From positions 331,395 to 395,394 of the forward strand of contig NZ_JALKAC010000004.1 of assembly GCF_024171645.1 (NCBI RefSeq): 64,000 nucleotides of DNA, in the 5' to 3' direction. The translations under genes and the position numbers were made by a program. The notes beneath the pieces were generated by a model. The model ran no database searches. It was not told the DNA's origin and saw only the letters and a list, made by a program, of their open reading frames with translations. Origin of the DNA: Flavobacterium sp. HSC-32F16. GTDB taxonomy: Bacteria; Bacteroidota; Bacteroidia; Flavobacteriales; Flavobacteriaceae. Below are positions 1-8,007 of the stretch, piece by piece. The number at the start of each line of letters is the position of its first letter. Positions within the stretch are counted from its first letter, which is position 1.

Positions 1-129
1 GGAGTCCTTGTTACTTATGCAGCTCGCGGAGTTGTTAAAAGAAGCATGATTTCTGTAGGATTTACTGTCGAAAAATTAGCCGGCCCTCCGGGAAAGCGAG
101 AAATGTTTAGGGCCTTTAAAAAGGTTTAA
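1..129 (+). CDS. mnmD: MnmD-type tRNA U34 methyltransferase, C-terminal fragment
   Basis: Only the last 42 codons lie in the window, open from base 1 to the TAA at 127-129. The tail has the signature end of the MnmC/MnmD methyltransferase family: TYAARGVVKRS, then GFTVEKLAGPPGKREM and a basic end. Family knowledge: this domain performs the last methylation of 5-aminomethyl-(2-thio)uridine at the wobble position of tRNA, using S-adenosylmethionine. Stand-alone MnmD proteins are common in Bacteroidota, whereas enterobacteria carry it fused to an oxidase as MnmC. A fusion cannot be excluded because the 5' part is missing. The gene ends about 110 bases before the promoter of the next gene. Confidence 0.82.
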   Translation, partial: GVLVTYAARGVVKRSMISVGFTVEKLAGPPGKREMFRAFKKV

Positions 130-241
130 GTTCTTTATTTATAACGGTTCTATATTGATTTATCCGTTTTAAGAAAACGGTTTCGTTGATAAATGTTTTA
201 AAAAAATAAGTTAAATTAAATACTAATGAATGATATTTGTT

Positions 242-249
242 TACATTTG
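242..249 (+). promoter_or_regulatory. -7 promoter box TACATTTG
   Basis: TACATTTG fits the Bacteroidota -7 consensus TAnnTTTG. It lies about 47 bases before the preferred ATG at 296 and inside the longer upstream reading frame, which argues for the shorter start. No good -33 TTG is seen at the usual distance. Confidence 0.5.
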
Positions 250-295
250 TTGCGAGTTTAAAAATATAGATAACCCCCAAAAATCTTATTTTATT

Positions 296-493
296 ATGTC
301 TAAAATGATGTTTGATTACACGAAATCAATACTTGAAAGAGTAAGTTTCGATCCGATACTTTTCTGCAAAGAATTAGAAAAAGCTATCAAAACCCTGTTG
401 CCATACGAAATGGAACAATTGCAAGAATGGTTATTGAATTTTATTATTGAAAAACCAGAATTAAAACAAAGTCTGCTACTAATTAAAGTATAA
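296..493 (+). CDS. small conserved cytoplasmic protein, function unknown
   Basis: A 65-residue acidic/hydrophobic protein with no signal peptide or membrane segment. It begins MSKMMFDYTKSILERV and contains the helical stretch LPYEMEQLQEWLLNF. The frame is open from 230, but a promoter box lies at 242-249, so I prefer the ATG at 296; ATGs at 305 and 308 are also possible. It is a single-gene unit closed by the hairpin at 499-524. The length and helical pattern resemble a short protein I associate with flavobacterial genomes, but I know no function for it and assign none. Confidence 0.65.
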   Translation: MSKMMFDYTKSILERVSFDPILFCKELEKAIKTLLPYEMEQLQEWLLNFIIEKPELKQSLLLIKV

Positions 494-498
494 AAGAA

Positions 499-524
499 AA
501 GGAGCCCAATTGGCTCCTTTTTTT
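499..524 (+). terminator. intrinsic terminator, possibly bidirectional
   Basis: Stem GGAGCC (501-506) with GGCTCC (512-517) and a 5-base loop, followed by seven T. A-rich sequence on the other side would let it also end oxyR, which stops at 529 on the minus strand. Confidence 0.85.
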
Positions 525-528
525 ATGT

Positions 529-1470
529 TTACTTTTTTTGCAGCGGACTAATGATTTGAACATTCTGAAAAACAATGGCGCCCTTTACAACACCGGCAAT
601 TGTAGATCGTAATGCATCAATAATTTGCATTTTTAACTCGCTCTTTGGGTAAATCAAACTTACCTCTCGAGCAGGTTTTGGTTCCTTAAAGTTTCGTAGT
701 TTCAGTTTATCAGATTCTTTTAAGTCTAAGGTGTGCAAGTACGGAAGTAATGTTGTGCCCAAACCTTCATCGGCTAATTTTATTAAAGTTTCAAAACTGC
801 CGCTTTGAATCTGAAAATTATTTTGGTCAATGTCAGTGCCGTTTTTGCATAAATTTAAAATTCCGTCTCTAAAACAATGTCCGTCTTGTAAAAGAAGGAT
901 TTCATTGATATTCAAATCAGCAACTTCAATTTCTTCTTTTTGAAAACTATGATGATGTTCTGGAATATAAGCTACGAAAGGCTCAAAATACAAGACGATT
1001 TCTTTTATCTTTTCATCTTCCAGCGGTGTTGCAGCGATTGCGGCATCAAGATGACCATTTTTTAGTTTTATGATAATTTCATCAGTATTGAGTTCCTCAA
1101 TAAGTAATTTAACTTTTGGATATTTTTTGATGAAATTATTTAAGAACATTGGCAAAAGCGTTGGCATAATGGTTGGAATAATTCCTAAACGAAATTCCCC
1201 TCCAATAAAACCTTTTTGCTGTTCTACAATATCTTTAATTCTGTCAGCTTCATTTACAATATTTTTAGCCTGATTTACAATCTTCTGTCCAATATCTGTA
1301 AGCTGGATTGGTTTCTTGCTTCTGTCGAAAATTAAAATATTAAGTTCTTCTTCAATTTTTTGAATCTGCATACTTAATGTGGGCTGTGTTACGAAACACT
1401 TTTCGGCAGCAAGTGTAAAGTTTTTATGTTCTGCAACAGCTAATACATATTGTAATTGAGTTATTGTCAT
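529..1470 (-). CDS. oxyR: OxyR-type peroxide-sensing LysR regulator
   Basis: A 313-residue LysR-type regulator: N-terminal winged helix-turn-helix (about 1-60, with TLAAEKCFVTQPTLSMQIQK), then a periplasmic-binding-like sensor domain. The peroxide-sensing pair is visible in GHCFRDGILNLC, with cysteines at residues 199 and 208, the same numbering as the well-studied E. coli protein. In that family peroxide joins the two cysteines in a disulfide and switches the factor to activation. The gene is divergent from dps across a 109-base spacer, the classic arrangement in which OxyR controls the iron-sequestering DNA-protection protein. Start chosen at the ATG opening MTITQLQYVL. Confidence 0.95.
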   Translation of the reverse strand: MTITQLQYVLAVAEHKNFTLAAEKCFVTQPTLSMQIQKIEEELNILIFDRSKKPIQLTDIGQKIVNQAKNIVNEADRIKDIVEQQKGFIGGEFRLGIIPTIMPTLLPMFLNNFIKKYPKVKLLIEELNTDEIIIKLKNGHLDAAIAATPLEDEKIKEIVLYFEPFVAYIPEHHHSFQKEEIEVADLNINEILLLQDGHCFRDGILNLCKNGTDIDQNNFQIQSGSFETLIKLADEGLGTTLLPYLHTLDLKESDKLKLRNFKEPKPAREVSLIYPKSELKMQIIDALRSTIAGVVKGAIVFQNVQIISPLQKK

Positions 1471-1490
1471 TTTGATAGTAATTTTTGATG

Positions 1491-1498
1491 CAAAAATA
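1491..1498 (-). promoter_or_regulatory. -7 box for oxyR (TATTTTTG)
   Basis: The minus strand reads TATTTTTG, a match to TAnnTTTG, about 20 bases before the oxyR start. No clear -33 TTG is seen. Confidence 0.45.
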
Positions 1499-1542
1499 AG
1501 TAAATATAATTTTTTTTTATAATTTTTTTAATCAAGTTGCTT

Positions 1543-1550
1543 TAAATTTG
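1543..1550 (+). promoter_or_regulatory. -7 box for dps (TAAATTTG)
   Basis: TAAATTTG lies 29 bases before the dps ATG. The very T-rich tract upstream has no TTG at the usual -33 distance, which would fit a promoter needing an activator such as OxyR. Confidence 0.55.
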
Positions 1551-1579
1551 TAGTAACTTAGTTATTAAAATACAAGATT

Positions 1580-2059
1580 ATGAAAACAAATATTTTAGGA
1601 TTACCTGTAAAAGAGTCACAATTGTTAGTAGAAGAATTAAATGTACTATTGTCTAATTTTCAAGTTTACTACCAGAATTTAAGAGGAATTCATTGGAATA
1701 TTCGTGGAAAACGTTTCTTTGATCTTCATGTAAAATTCGAAGAACTTTATACAGATTCACAATTAAAAATAGATATGATTGCTGAGAGAGTTTTAACAAT
1801 TGGAGGCACTCCGTTACATACTTTTGAAGATTACATCAAAAACAACAAATTAACAGTTGGAAAAAATATCTCAAACGATGAAAAAGCGGTTCACTTAATT
1901 GTAACTTCATTATCAGATTTATTGAAAATTGAAAGAGAAATTTTGAAAAAATCGGATGAAATTAACGATGAAGGTACAAATTCGATGATGAGTGACTTTA
2001 TTGCAGAGCAGGAAAAAACCATTTGGATGATGAATGCCTGGTTAGACGAAACTTTGTAA
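1580..2059 (+). CDS. dps: Dps-family DNA-binding ferritin-like protein
   Basis: A 159-residue four-helix Dps/miniferritin protein, full length for the family. Ferroxidase ligands are in place: H38, H50, E54 (more often Asp), D65 and E69, in GIHWNIRGKRFFDLHVKFEELY and KIDMIAERV. Family knowledge: twelve subunits form a hollow shell that oxidises ferrous iron with hydrogen peroxide, stores the ferric mineral and shields DNA. The divergent oxyR and the lone -7 box suggest peroxide-inducible expression. The gene is monocistronic, ended by a long hairpin at 2082-2126. Confidence 0.94.
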   Translation: MKTNILGLPVKESQLLVEELNVLLSNFQVYYQNLRGIHWNIRGKRFFDLHVKFEELYTDSQLKIDMIAERVLTIGGTPLHTFEDYIKNNKLTVGKNISNDEKAVHLIVTSLSDLLKIEREILKKSDEINDEGTNSMMSDFIAEQEKTIWMMNAWLDETL

Positions 2060-2081
2060 TAAGTTGTTTGTTAATATATTA

Positions 2082-2126
2082 AAAAGCAGAATGATCGCGT
2101 TTGATCATTCTGCTTTTCTTTTTTTG
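2082..2126 (+). terminator. intrinsic terminator of dps
   Basis: Perfect 12-base stem: AGCAGAATGATC (2085-2096) with GATCATTCTGCT (2103-2114), 6-base loop, then a T-rich run. Confidence 0.9.
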
Positions 2127-2192
2127 TTAAAATTGTATAAAATTTTTGCCTTACGGCTTTGATTTTATTTGTTTAACGCTATTTTTGTTTCG

Positions 2193-2474
2193 ATGAAAAT
2201 ACTAGCCCGCATATTATTATTCATATTTGTTGCCTTCTTATCGACCCCGACAATTGTTCAGGCGATAAAGAAAGGGAATAGTACGTGCGTATCTTTTAGT
2301 ATTGCCGAAGAAGAGGTTCATAAAGAACTTAAAAATATCGTGCATCCTGTTGTATTAGAACATGAAATGCTAATACCGGTTTACATTGAAAAGAAAACGA
2401 TAGTTTCTGAAAACATCGTAAAATTAGATAATATTTCTCCGAGCATATTTGCTCCCCCTCCCAATTTAGTATAA
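2193..2474 (+). CDS. small exported protein of unknown function
   Basis: A 93-residue protein starting at the ATG at 2193; a longer frame with a TTG start at 2169 is less likely. The N-terminus is a signal peptide or single membrane anchor (MKILARILLFIFVAFLS, then a possible cut after VQA). The mature part is short, with an acidic patch (AEEEVHKEL) and a proline-rich end. It lies 81 bases upstream of the SulP transporter on the same strand, so it may be co-transcribed. I do not recognise a family. Confidence 0.55.
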   Translation: MKILARILLFIFVAFLSTPTIVQAIKKGNSTCVSFSIAEEEVHKELKNIVHPVVLEHEMLIPVYIEKKTIVSENIVKLDNISPSIFAPPPNLV

Positions 2475-2555
2475 TACTTCCGATTATTTGAAGAATAACT
2501 GCATTTATATAAAAGTGCAGCAAGTTTCTAATGTATTCATTTTTAGTATTGTATT

Positions 2556-4205
2556 ATGACAAAAAAAATCAATCTTTTTGCCAACCTTAAATCTGACTTT
2601 GCTTCAGGTTTAGTGGTTTTCTTGGTGGCTCTTCCATTGTGTTTAGGTATTGCAATGGCTTCTGGAGCGCCGTTATTTTCTGGAATTATTGCGGGTGTTA
2701 TTGGTGGTATTGTGGTTGGGTATTTAAGCCAGTCGCATATCAGCGTTTCAGGTCCTGCCGCTGGATTAACAGCTATTATATTAACCGCTATTACTGATTT
2801 TGGCGCTTTTGATGTGTTTTTACTGTCTGTATTTATTGCAGGAATAATTCAATTAGCATTAGGATTTTTAAAAGCCGGAAGTATATCTAATTATTTTCCA
2901 ACTAACGTAATCGAAGGAATGCTGGCGGGTATTGGAATTATTATTATTCTAAAACAAATACCACATGCTTTTGGTTACGATGCTGATTTTGAAGGTGATC
3001 AGGCTTTTATTCAAAACGACGGAAGCAATTCATTTTCATTTCTTTTTGATGTCTTAAATCACATTCATTTGGGTGCTGTTTTAATTTCGGTGATTTCACT
3101 TGTCATTTTGATTTCATGGGATAAAGTTCAGTTTTTGAAGAGATTAAAATTAGTTCCGGGTGCACTGGTTGCGGTTATCTTAGGAGTAGTATTAAACGAA
3201 TTTTTTATATCTACAGGAAGCTCATTGGCAATTGCAAAAGAGCATTTGGTTTCGTTGCCAGTTCCAAAATCTTTTGACGAATTTAAGTCTATTCTAATTA
3301 CACCTAATTTTGCTGCTATAACAAATCCTCAGGTTTGGGTTGTAGCAGTTACAATTGCCATTGTAGCTTCTATAGAAACACTTTTGTGTATTGAAGCTTC
3401 GGACAGAATGGACGTTCAAAAACGTTACACAAATACTAACGTTGAGCTTAGAGCACAGGGAGTTGGTAATATTGTAAGTTCACTTTTGGGCGGATTACCA
3501 ATGACATCAGTTGTAGTTAGATCATCTGCAAACAATAATGCAGGTGCAAAATCTAAAATGTCAGCCATTATTCATGGTGTACTTTTATTAATAAGTGTTT
3601 TATCGATTCCGGCAATTTTAAACAAAATTCCATTGGCAACTTTGGCTACTGTTTTAATTTTGGTTGGATATAAATTAGCAAAACCAGCAACCTTTATGCA
3701 TTTCTGGGAAAAGGGAAAATACCAGTTTGTCCCTTTTATTGCAACTTTGGTCTTTGTCGTTGCGACAGATTTGCTTAAAGGAGTTGCTTTAGGAATTATC
3801 ATTAGTATCATTTTTGTTTTAAGAGGAAACTTAAAAAGAGCTTACAACTTTAAAAAAGAAGAATACGAAGACGGTGATATTATTCATATCGACTTAGCGC
3901 AGGAAGTTTCGTTCTTGAATAAAGCAGCGATAAAACAAACTTTAAGTGAGATTCCTGAAAATTCAAAAGTAGTAATCAATGCACACGATACAGAGTATAT
4001 TGCACACGATGTACTGGATTTAATTCGTGAGTTTAAAGAAACACGTGCTATTGACGAAAATATTAAAGTAAAGCTTACCGGATTTAAGGAAGCTTATGAA
4101 TTAGAAAATACCCCTATAAACAACAATCATGTTACAATTGAACATTATTATGATGTTGCAAAAAGAGCTTTGGTGAAAAAAGAAGGAGTTAAAGAAGATT
4201 TTTAA
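2556..4205 (+). CDS. SulP-family anion transporter, probable bicarbonate importer
   Basis: A 549-residue SulP (SLC26-like) permease. About 10-12 hydrophobic segments fill residues 15-430, opening with the family-typical SDFASGLVVFLVALPLCLGIAMASGAP and including GPAAGLTAIILT and a GGLPMTSVVVRSSAN motif. A short cytosolic STAS-like domain follows (about 450-530). Family members move sulfate, bicarbonate or other anions. The next gene, on the same strand, is a beta-carbonic anhydrase, an arrangement linked in many bacteria to bicarbonate uptake, so I infer bicarbonate as substrate. Sulfate cannot be excluded from sequence alone. Confidence 0.88.
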   Translation: MTKKINLFANLKSDFASGLVVFLVALPLCLGIAMASGAPLFSGIIAGVIGGIVVGYLSQSHISVSGPAAGLTAIILTAITDFGAFDVFLLSVFIAGIIQLALGFLKAGSISNYFPTNVIEGMLAGIGIIIILKQIPHAFGYDADFEGDQAFIQNDGSNSFSFLFDVLNHIHLGAVLISVISLVILISWDKVQFLKRLKLVPGALVAVILGVVLNEFFISTGSSLAIAKEHLVSLPVPKSFDEFKSILITPNFAAITNPQVWVVAVTIAIVASIETLLCIEASDRMDVQKRYTNTNVELRAQGVGNIVSSLLGGLPMTSVVVRSSANNNAGAKSKMSAIIHGVLLLISVLSIPAILNKIPLATLATVLILVGYKLAKPATFMHFWEKGKYQFVPFIATLVFVVATDLLKGVALGIIISIIFVLRGNLKRAYNFKKEEYEDGDIIHIDLAQEVSFLNKAAIKQTLSEIPENSKVVINAHDTEYIAHDVLDLIREFKETRAIDENIKVKLTGFKEAYELENTPINNNHVTIEHYYDVAKRALVKKEGVKEDF

Positions 4206-4325
4206 ACAAATTATATAAATAAAGATATTTATCAGGCTTGAGAACTATCAAAATTTAAATAACTTTACACTAAAAGTCTTTTTGATATGCTTAGGCATTG
4301 ATAATTCCAAAAAACTAAAAAAAAG

Positions 4326-4961
4326 ATGAGAAAGTTTTATGAACAAATACTAGAGAACAATAAAAAATGGGTCGAAGATTCTTTAGCAAAAGATCCTAAT
4401 TATTTTGCTGATTTAGCAAAAGGACAATCGCCGCCTTTGTTATGGATTGGATGTTCTGACAGTCGTGTTCCTGCTAACGAAATTATTGGTGCTAAACCGG
4501 GAGAAGTATTTGTACACAGAAATATTGCAAACATGGTCGTTCACTCAGATATGAATATGTTAAGTGTACTGGATTATGCAGTAAATGTTTTAAAAGTAAA
4601 ACACGTTATCGTGTGCGGACATTATGGATGCGGTGGTGTAAAAGCGGCTATGGGACAGCAGTCTGTTGGGATTATTGACAACTGGCTTCGTCATATTAAA
4701 GATGAATACCGTTTACATGATAAATATTTAAATTCAATTACTGATGAAACAGAGCGTTTTAATGCCTTTGTAGAAATCAATGCAAAAGAACAGGTTTATA
4801 ACTTAGCCAAAACTTCGATTGTACAAGGAGCTTGGAAAAGCGGTCAGGATTTAATGCTTCACGGATGGGTTTACGGATTAAATTCTGGTTTTGTAACCGA
4901 TTTAAATGTTACCATTGGTTCAAACGAAGAACTGGATTCAGTATATCAGCTTGATCTTTAA
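4326..4961 (+). CDS. beta-class carbonic anhydrase
   Basis: A 211-residue beta-carbonic anhydrase that interconverts carbon dioxide and bicarbonate in the cytoplasm. Zinc ligands C43, H99 and C102 are visible in WIGCSDSRVPANE and VCGHYGCGGV, with the gating Asp/Arg pair D45/R47. Length is normal. It follows the SulP permease by 120 bases on the same strand, so the pair likely serves inorganic-carbon supply or pH balance. The gene ends at a terminator that is duplicated 1.7 kb downstream. Confidence 0.95.
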   Translation: MRKFYEQILENNKKWVEDSLAKDPNYFADLAKGQSPPLLWIGCSDSRVPANEIIGAKPGEVFVHRNIANMVVHSDMNMLSVLDYAVNVLKVKHVIVCGHYGCGGVKAAMGQQSVGIIDNWLRHIKDEYRLHDKYLNSITDETERFNAFVEINAKEQVYNLAKTSIVQGAWKSGQDLMLHGWVYGLNSGFVTDLNVTIGSNEELDSVYQLDL

Positions 4962-5010
4962 TATATAAAAAAAGAAATCGCCTCAAAAGGGCGATTTTTT
5001 TTATTCGTTT
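4962..5010 (+). terminator. terminator of carbonic anhydrase, copy A of a duplicated block
   Basis: Stem AAATCGCC (4975-4982) with GGCGATTT (4990-4997), then a T-run. The block from TATATAAA through TTATTCGTTT recurs almost unchanged at 6661-6710. In copy B the last part encodes the final residues and stop of the LETM1-like gene, so copy A contains a remnant of that gene's end. Confidence 0.85.
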
Positions 5011-5013
5011 CAT

Positions 5014-5688
5014 TTAATCAAAATAGTACATTTCATATATTGACCCAGAATACCAGTACTCGCGAATATCATAGTAAGTAGAATTGTTTAAATAATTTGT
5101 AAAAAAACGATAATAATTATCTGTGTCAGAATAATAAATTATGGTTTTATAATTATCAATCTTATATATTGTAGGGTAATTTTTTGTGCTATTCTGTTCG
5201 TATAACGGTTTTGTTGGAATGTTAATATTGTGATAGTACTTGAGTATTTTTTCTTTACTTGTTAAATCAGGAATGTTTTTATTTTGATTGTTAAAAGAGA
5301 TTACATTTATTTCTTTATAAAATAAAGAATCATTTCTAAAAAGATAAGTAATAATTGTATTACCCAATTCTTTTTTTAGATAATCAATATTTTTTTTCTT
5401 TTTAATTGAATCTTCATAATCAAAATTCCATAATTGGGTTGGACATACTTTTCCTTCCTTATTTATTTCTGGCTTTACATTGGAATACATATCATATCTT
5501 GCAATAGATTTAATAGTATCGTCAACTTTGTCTTCATCATCTAATGTTGCGATGTATGAATATTTATAGAAACCATTTTTAATTAAATCTTGTTGAGTTA
5601 TTTGTTTGGTTAAGAAATGATTTATTGTGTCTTTTTTTTGACAAGTTATAAGCGTTAGCACAACTAAAAGGATGACTATGTTTTTCAT
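5014..5688 (-). CDS. lipoprotein of unknown function, possible immunity protein
   Basis: A 224-residue protein with a lipoprotein signal (MKNIVILLVVLTLITC; lipobox Cys 16), so it should be anchored in a membrane. The mature part is rich in Tyr, Asn, Lys and Asp and matches no family I recognise. Its ATG is one base downstream of the stop of a degraded reading frame (5690-6004), the spacing typical of a toxin tail followed by its immunity gene, and many immunity proteins are lipoproteins. That role is inference from position only. It lies in the 1.65 kb island between two copies of a terminator. Confidence 0.6.
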   Translation of the reverse strand: MKNIVILLVVLTLITCQKKDTINHFLTKQITQQDLIKNGFYKYSYIATLDDEDKVDDTIKSIARYDMYSNVKPEINKEGKVCPTQLWNFDYEDSIKKKKNIDYLKKELGNTIITYLFRNDSLFYKEINVISFNNQNKNIPDLTSKEKILKYYHNINIPTKPLYEQNSTKNYPTIYKIDNYKTIIYYSDTDNYYRFFTNYLNNSTYYDIREYWYSGSIYEMYYFD

Positions 5689-5689
5689 A

Positions 5690-6004
5690 TCAAGTTATTG
5701 TTAATCCACATTCTTGTAATTCTTTCAATATATCTCTCATTTTGTTCATTGGCTTGCCCTCTGCTCTTTGAGGGGAAACATATCCATTTGTATTATCTCT
5801 TTTGTAATGTTGATATAAAGTTTGATCATCTAGATAAACAGGTCCGTTAACTGGATATGTATATTCTGCAAGACTAAATCGAGGCTATGTACTTAAGGCA
5901 AATCCTAAAATTTTTATTGCGTAATCAGCAATTATTGTTGCTTTTCCTGGTACAAAACCAACAGCAGTTGTTGTAATTCCCAAAAGACTTAACTTATTGT
6001 TTAA
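5690..6004 (-). pseudogene. degraded reading frame with internal TAG, possible toxin tail
   Basis: The minus strand holds one frame, open except for a TAG at 5885-5887. Before the stop it reads a small-residue-rich stretch (NKLSLLGITTTAVGFVPGKA) ending FALST. After it comes a polar domain containing YTYPVNGPVYLDDQ, YQHYKRDNTNGYVSPQ and KMRDILKELQECGLTIT. The frame stops one base before the lipoprotein start. The flexible linker plus compact C-terminal domain resembles the end of a polymorphic toxin, but no catalytic motif is recognisable. I see no start codon or upstream domain, so it looks like a remnant. Confidence 0.45.
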
Positions 6005-6549
6005 TTCATTTCGGTTTTCAGAAACTTTAGATAAGTGTAATTTATATAAGTTTTGCGATTGCAAATAGAAGCTTGTTTAATGTACTCGTGAAATTTTTTA
6101 AGTAAATATATTTTACCATTTCTGAATGTAATCTGCTTATTCTTTATCACCAGATTATGGAGTTCATTTTTATCAACACATCGCTCTAATTCTTTTCGTA
6201 TTTTGAAAGAAGAATCTAAAATATGTTCTCCATTTATATACTTTAATCTAAATGTTGTATTGACTTTCTCTCCTTTTATTATTCGTCCTTTATTGTCCAT
6301 ATAGATGGTTAAGACGCTCAAATAACAATTTCTTGGAGTTGTTGAAACATCGCCTCTTTCAACAGGATCAGTGTAACATTTATTCAATTCTAAAGATGTC
6401 AAAGCGGTAATACAATGAAAGAGTCCATTTATTTTCATTGATATGCTTTGTGTATAGTAAGATCTATATAAATCTCTATATTGATATTCTTCCCAAGGTT
6501 CAGGTACAATATCTGGCTCATACTTGCCAAGACTAATTGATGGTCCCAT
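6001..6549 (-). CDS. hypothetical protein in inserted island
   Basis: A 182-residue protein without signal peptide or membrane span, beginning MGPSISLGKYEPDIVPEPWE and ending in a basic, Lys/Asn-rich tail. Cysteines occur at several positions with no zinc-binding spacing. I do not recognise the family. It overlaps by four bases the degraded frame downstream, which is in another phase, and shares its strand. Its opening could also be a broken-off piece of a larger toxin-type protein. The island is flanked by direct terminator copies, so the gene is probably a recent arrival. Confidence 0.45.
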   Translation of the reverse strand: MGPSISLGKYEPDIVPEPWEEYQYRDLYRSYYTQSISMKINGLFHCITALTSLELNKCYTDPVERGDVSTTPRNCYLSVLTIYMDNKGRIIKGEKVNTTFRLKYINGEHILDSSFKIRKELERCVDKNELHNLVIKNKQITFRNGKIYLLKKFHEYIKQASICNRKTYINYTYLKFLKTEMN

Positions 6550-6660
6550 TTTTATAACTTTACTGTTTTAGTAAATATATCTTATCTAAATAATGATAAG
6601 AGCCAGTAAAAGGTAAAAAAGTAATAAAATAAGTTTTTTTTGAGAAAGCTTTTGTGTTTA

Positions 6661-6710
6661 TTATATAAAGAAAATCGCCCTCAAAAAGGGCGATTTTTTT
6701 TATTCGTTTT
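6661..6710 (-). terminator. terminator hairpin, copy B of duplicated block
   Basis: Stem AATCGCCC (about 6673-6680) with GGGCGATT (6688-6695). On the plus strand it is followed by a T-run. It overlaps the last codons of the LETM1-like gene (stop at 6700-6702). See copy A at 4962-5010. Confidence 0.7.
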
Positions 6711-7902
6711 CGTCTAGATTTTCATTAAATGCAGAGGGTAACATTGTTGGAATAAACTTTATTAAAATCGGCAGTAATAAACTTCCGCCCGGAAGTAAAA
6801 ATATAGTCAGTGACGGAATTGTTTTGCAAATGTCTAAAAGCTGCTTTTTTACCTTTTTCTTTTCCTTTGCATCTAAATCTCTGGTTGTAGAATAAGCCAG
6901 TAAAACCATTAATTCCTTACTCTGAACAATTTCCTTAATTAGTCTGTTTTTGTTTCTTATAATCAGCTTTACAACGCTGTGCGTCATTTGATCGTAGAAA
7001 TGCTTAACCGGATTGGAATAATTAAAATAGGGGATTTTCTTTTTGTGCGTGGTAATAAAAGTATGTGTTGTATCTATGCTTTTGGTAATAAAATTATCAG
7101 AAACACCCATCATAGAACCTAAAGAATATAAAAAGTACGATTCCTCATTTTCAACAACACCATCACTCCACAAAGCCATTCCGGCCATATCGATTAAATA
7201 ATAATGCTCTAATTTATTTTTGAAATAGTCAAGCTGTAAAGTTTCTAAAGTTTCAACAGTAACTTTTGAGAATTTAGAATAACGTATTGAAGCTTCAAAA
7301 AGCTTATTTAATAAATCGTCGTGCTGTGATTTGATTGTTTTGGTTTTTAAAGCCAAGCCTACAATACCCAAAACGGTTTCTTCAATGCGTTTTAGATATT
7401 TTTCAGGAATTTCACCATGTTCCAAATATTGTCTGAAAGCCAAAACATCAATAAATAAAAGTGCATTGGTTACTAAATGCGAAAAGTTTTTGCTGATGAT
7501 ACTGTCATTTGTTTGTACTCTTTCGTCAATTATACTTTCTAATGAATGAGAAGGAGTGTCTTTTGGAAGCAGTATTTTAAACAAATTAAACCCTTCCGGA
7601 TTCATTTGCTTATAGAATTTTACAACTTCGGCAATAAAATTATTAGGTTCAGAACTTCTCTTTTCTAAACAATATACATGGTAAAGTGTATTTAATAAGG
7701 CAACTTTAGAAATTTCGGTTTTAAACCAGCCTTTTATAGGAATTGGAATTTGAGAATTAATTTCAATGATATGACCGTAGATAAACCCCGTTTCTCTTAC
7801 TTTAAAGTAAAACGAATCTGCTGTTTCAAAAGGAATGGCTTCTGAAAACTTCTGTTCACTAAAAAATTTATCTATCCAGCCGTGTGCTGATGGGTTAATC
7901 AT
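6700..7902 (-). CDS. LETM1-related, biofilm-associated-type protein
   Basis: A 400-residue protein matching my memory of the flavobacterial LETM1-related biofilm-associated family. It starts MINPSAHGWIDKFFSEQ. Most of it is helical and soluble, and the C-terminal part has the LETM1-like segment LLPGGSLLLPILIKFIPTMLPSAF. The role is poorly known; mitochondrial LETM1 is an inner-membrane protein tied to ion exchange and ribosome binding, but that function cannot be carried over. The family name comes from recall, not from a search. Monocistronic, with a -7 box TAGCTTTG just upstream. Confidence 0.75.
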   Translation of the reverse strand: MINPSAHGWIDKFFSEQKFSEAIPFETADSFYFKVRETGFIYGHIIEINSQIPIPIKGWFKTEISKVALLNTLYHVYCLEKRSSEPNNFIAEVVKFYKQMNPEGFNLFKILLPKDTPSHSLESIIDERVQTNDSIISKNFSHLVTNALLFIDVLAFRQYLEHGEIPEKYLKRIEETVLGIVGLALKTKTIKSQHDDLLNKLFEASIRYSKFSKVTVETLETLQLDYFKNKLEHYYLIDMAGMALWSDGVVENEESYFLYSLGSMMGVSDNFITKSIDTTHTFITTHKKKIPYFNYSNPVKHFYDQMTHSVVKLIIRNKNRLIKEIVQSKELMVLLAYSTTRDLDAKEKKKVKKQLLDICKTIPSLTIFLLPGGSLLLPILIKFIPTMLPSAFNENLDENE

Positions 7903-7921
7903 TGTATTAAATTTATAGCTG

Positions 7922-7929
7922 CAAAGCTA
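7922..7929 (-). promoter_or_regulatory. -7 box of the LETM1-like gene
   Basis: The minus strand reads TAGCTTTG, matching TAnnTTTG, 20 bases before the ATG. Confidence 0.5.
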
Positions 7930-7957
7930 TATCTTTTTCTTGTTTTAGAATGAATTT

Positions 7958-7997
7958 AAAAAAATAACCACTAGATTTTTGTGAAAATAGTGGTTAT
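7958..7997 (-). terminator. intrinsic terminator of the SOD gene
   Basis: ATAACCACTA (7965-7974) pairs with TAGTGGTTAT (7988-7997). Read on the minus strand, the stem is followed by a run of T. Confidence 0.8.
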
Positions 7998-8007
7998 AAG
8001 TGTTTTA

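Noticed and set aside
5014..6549. Prophage fragment
   Set aside because: No phage structural, integrase or lysis gene; the junction is a duplicated terminator, not a tRNA attachment site.
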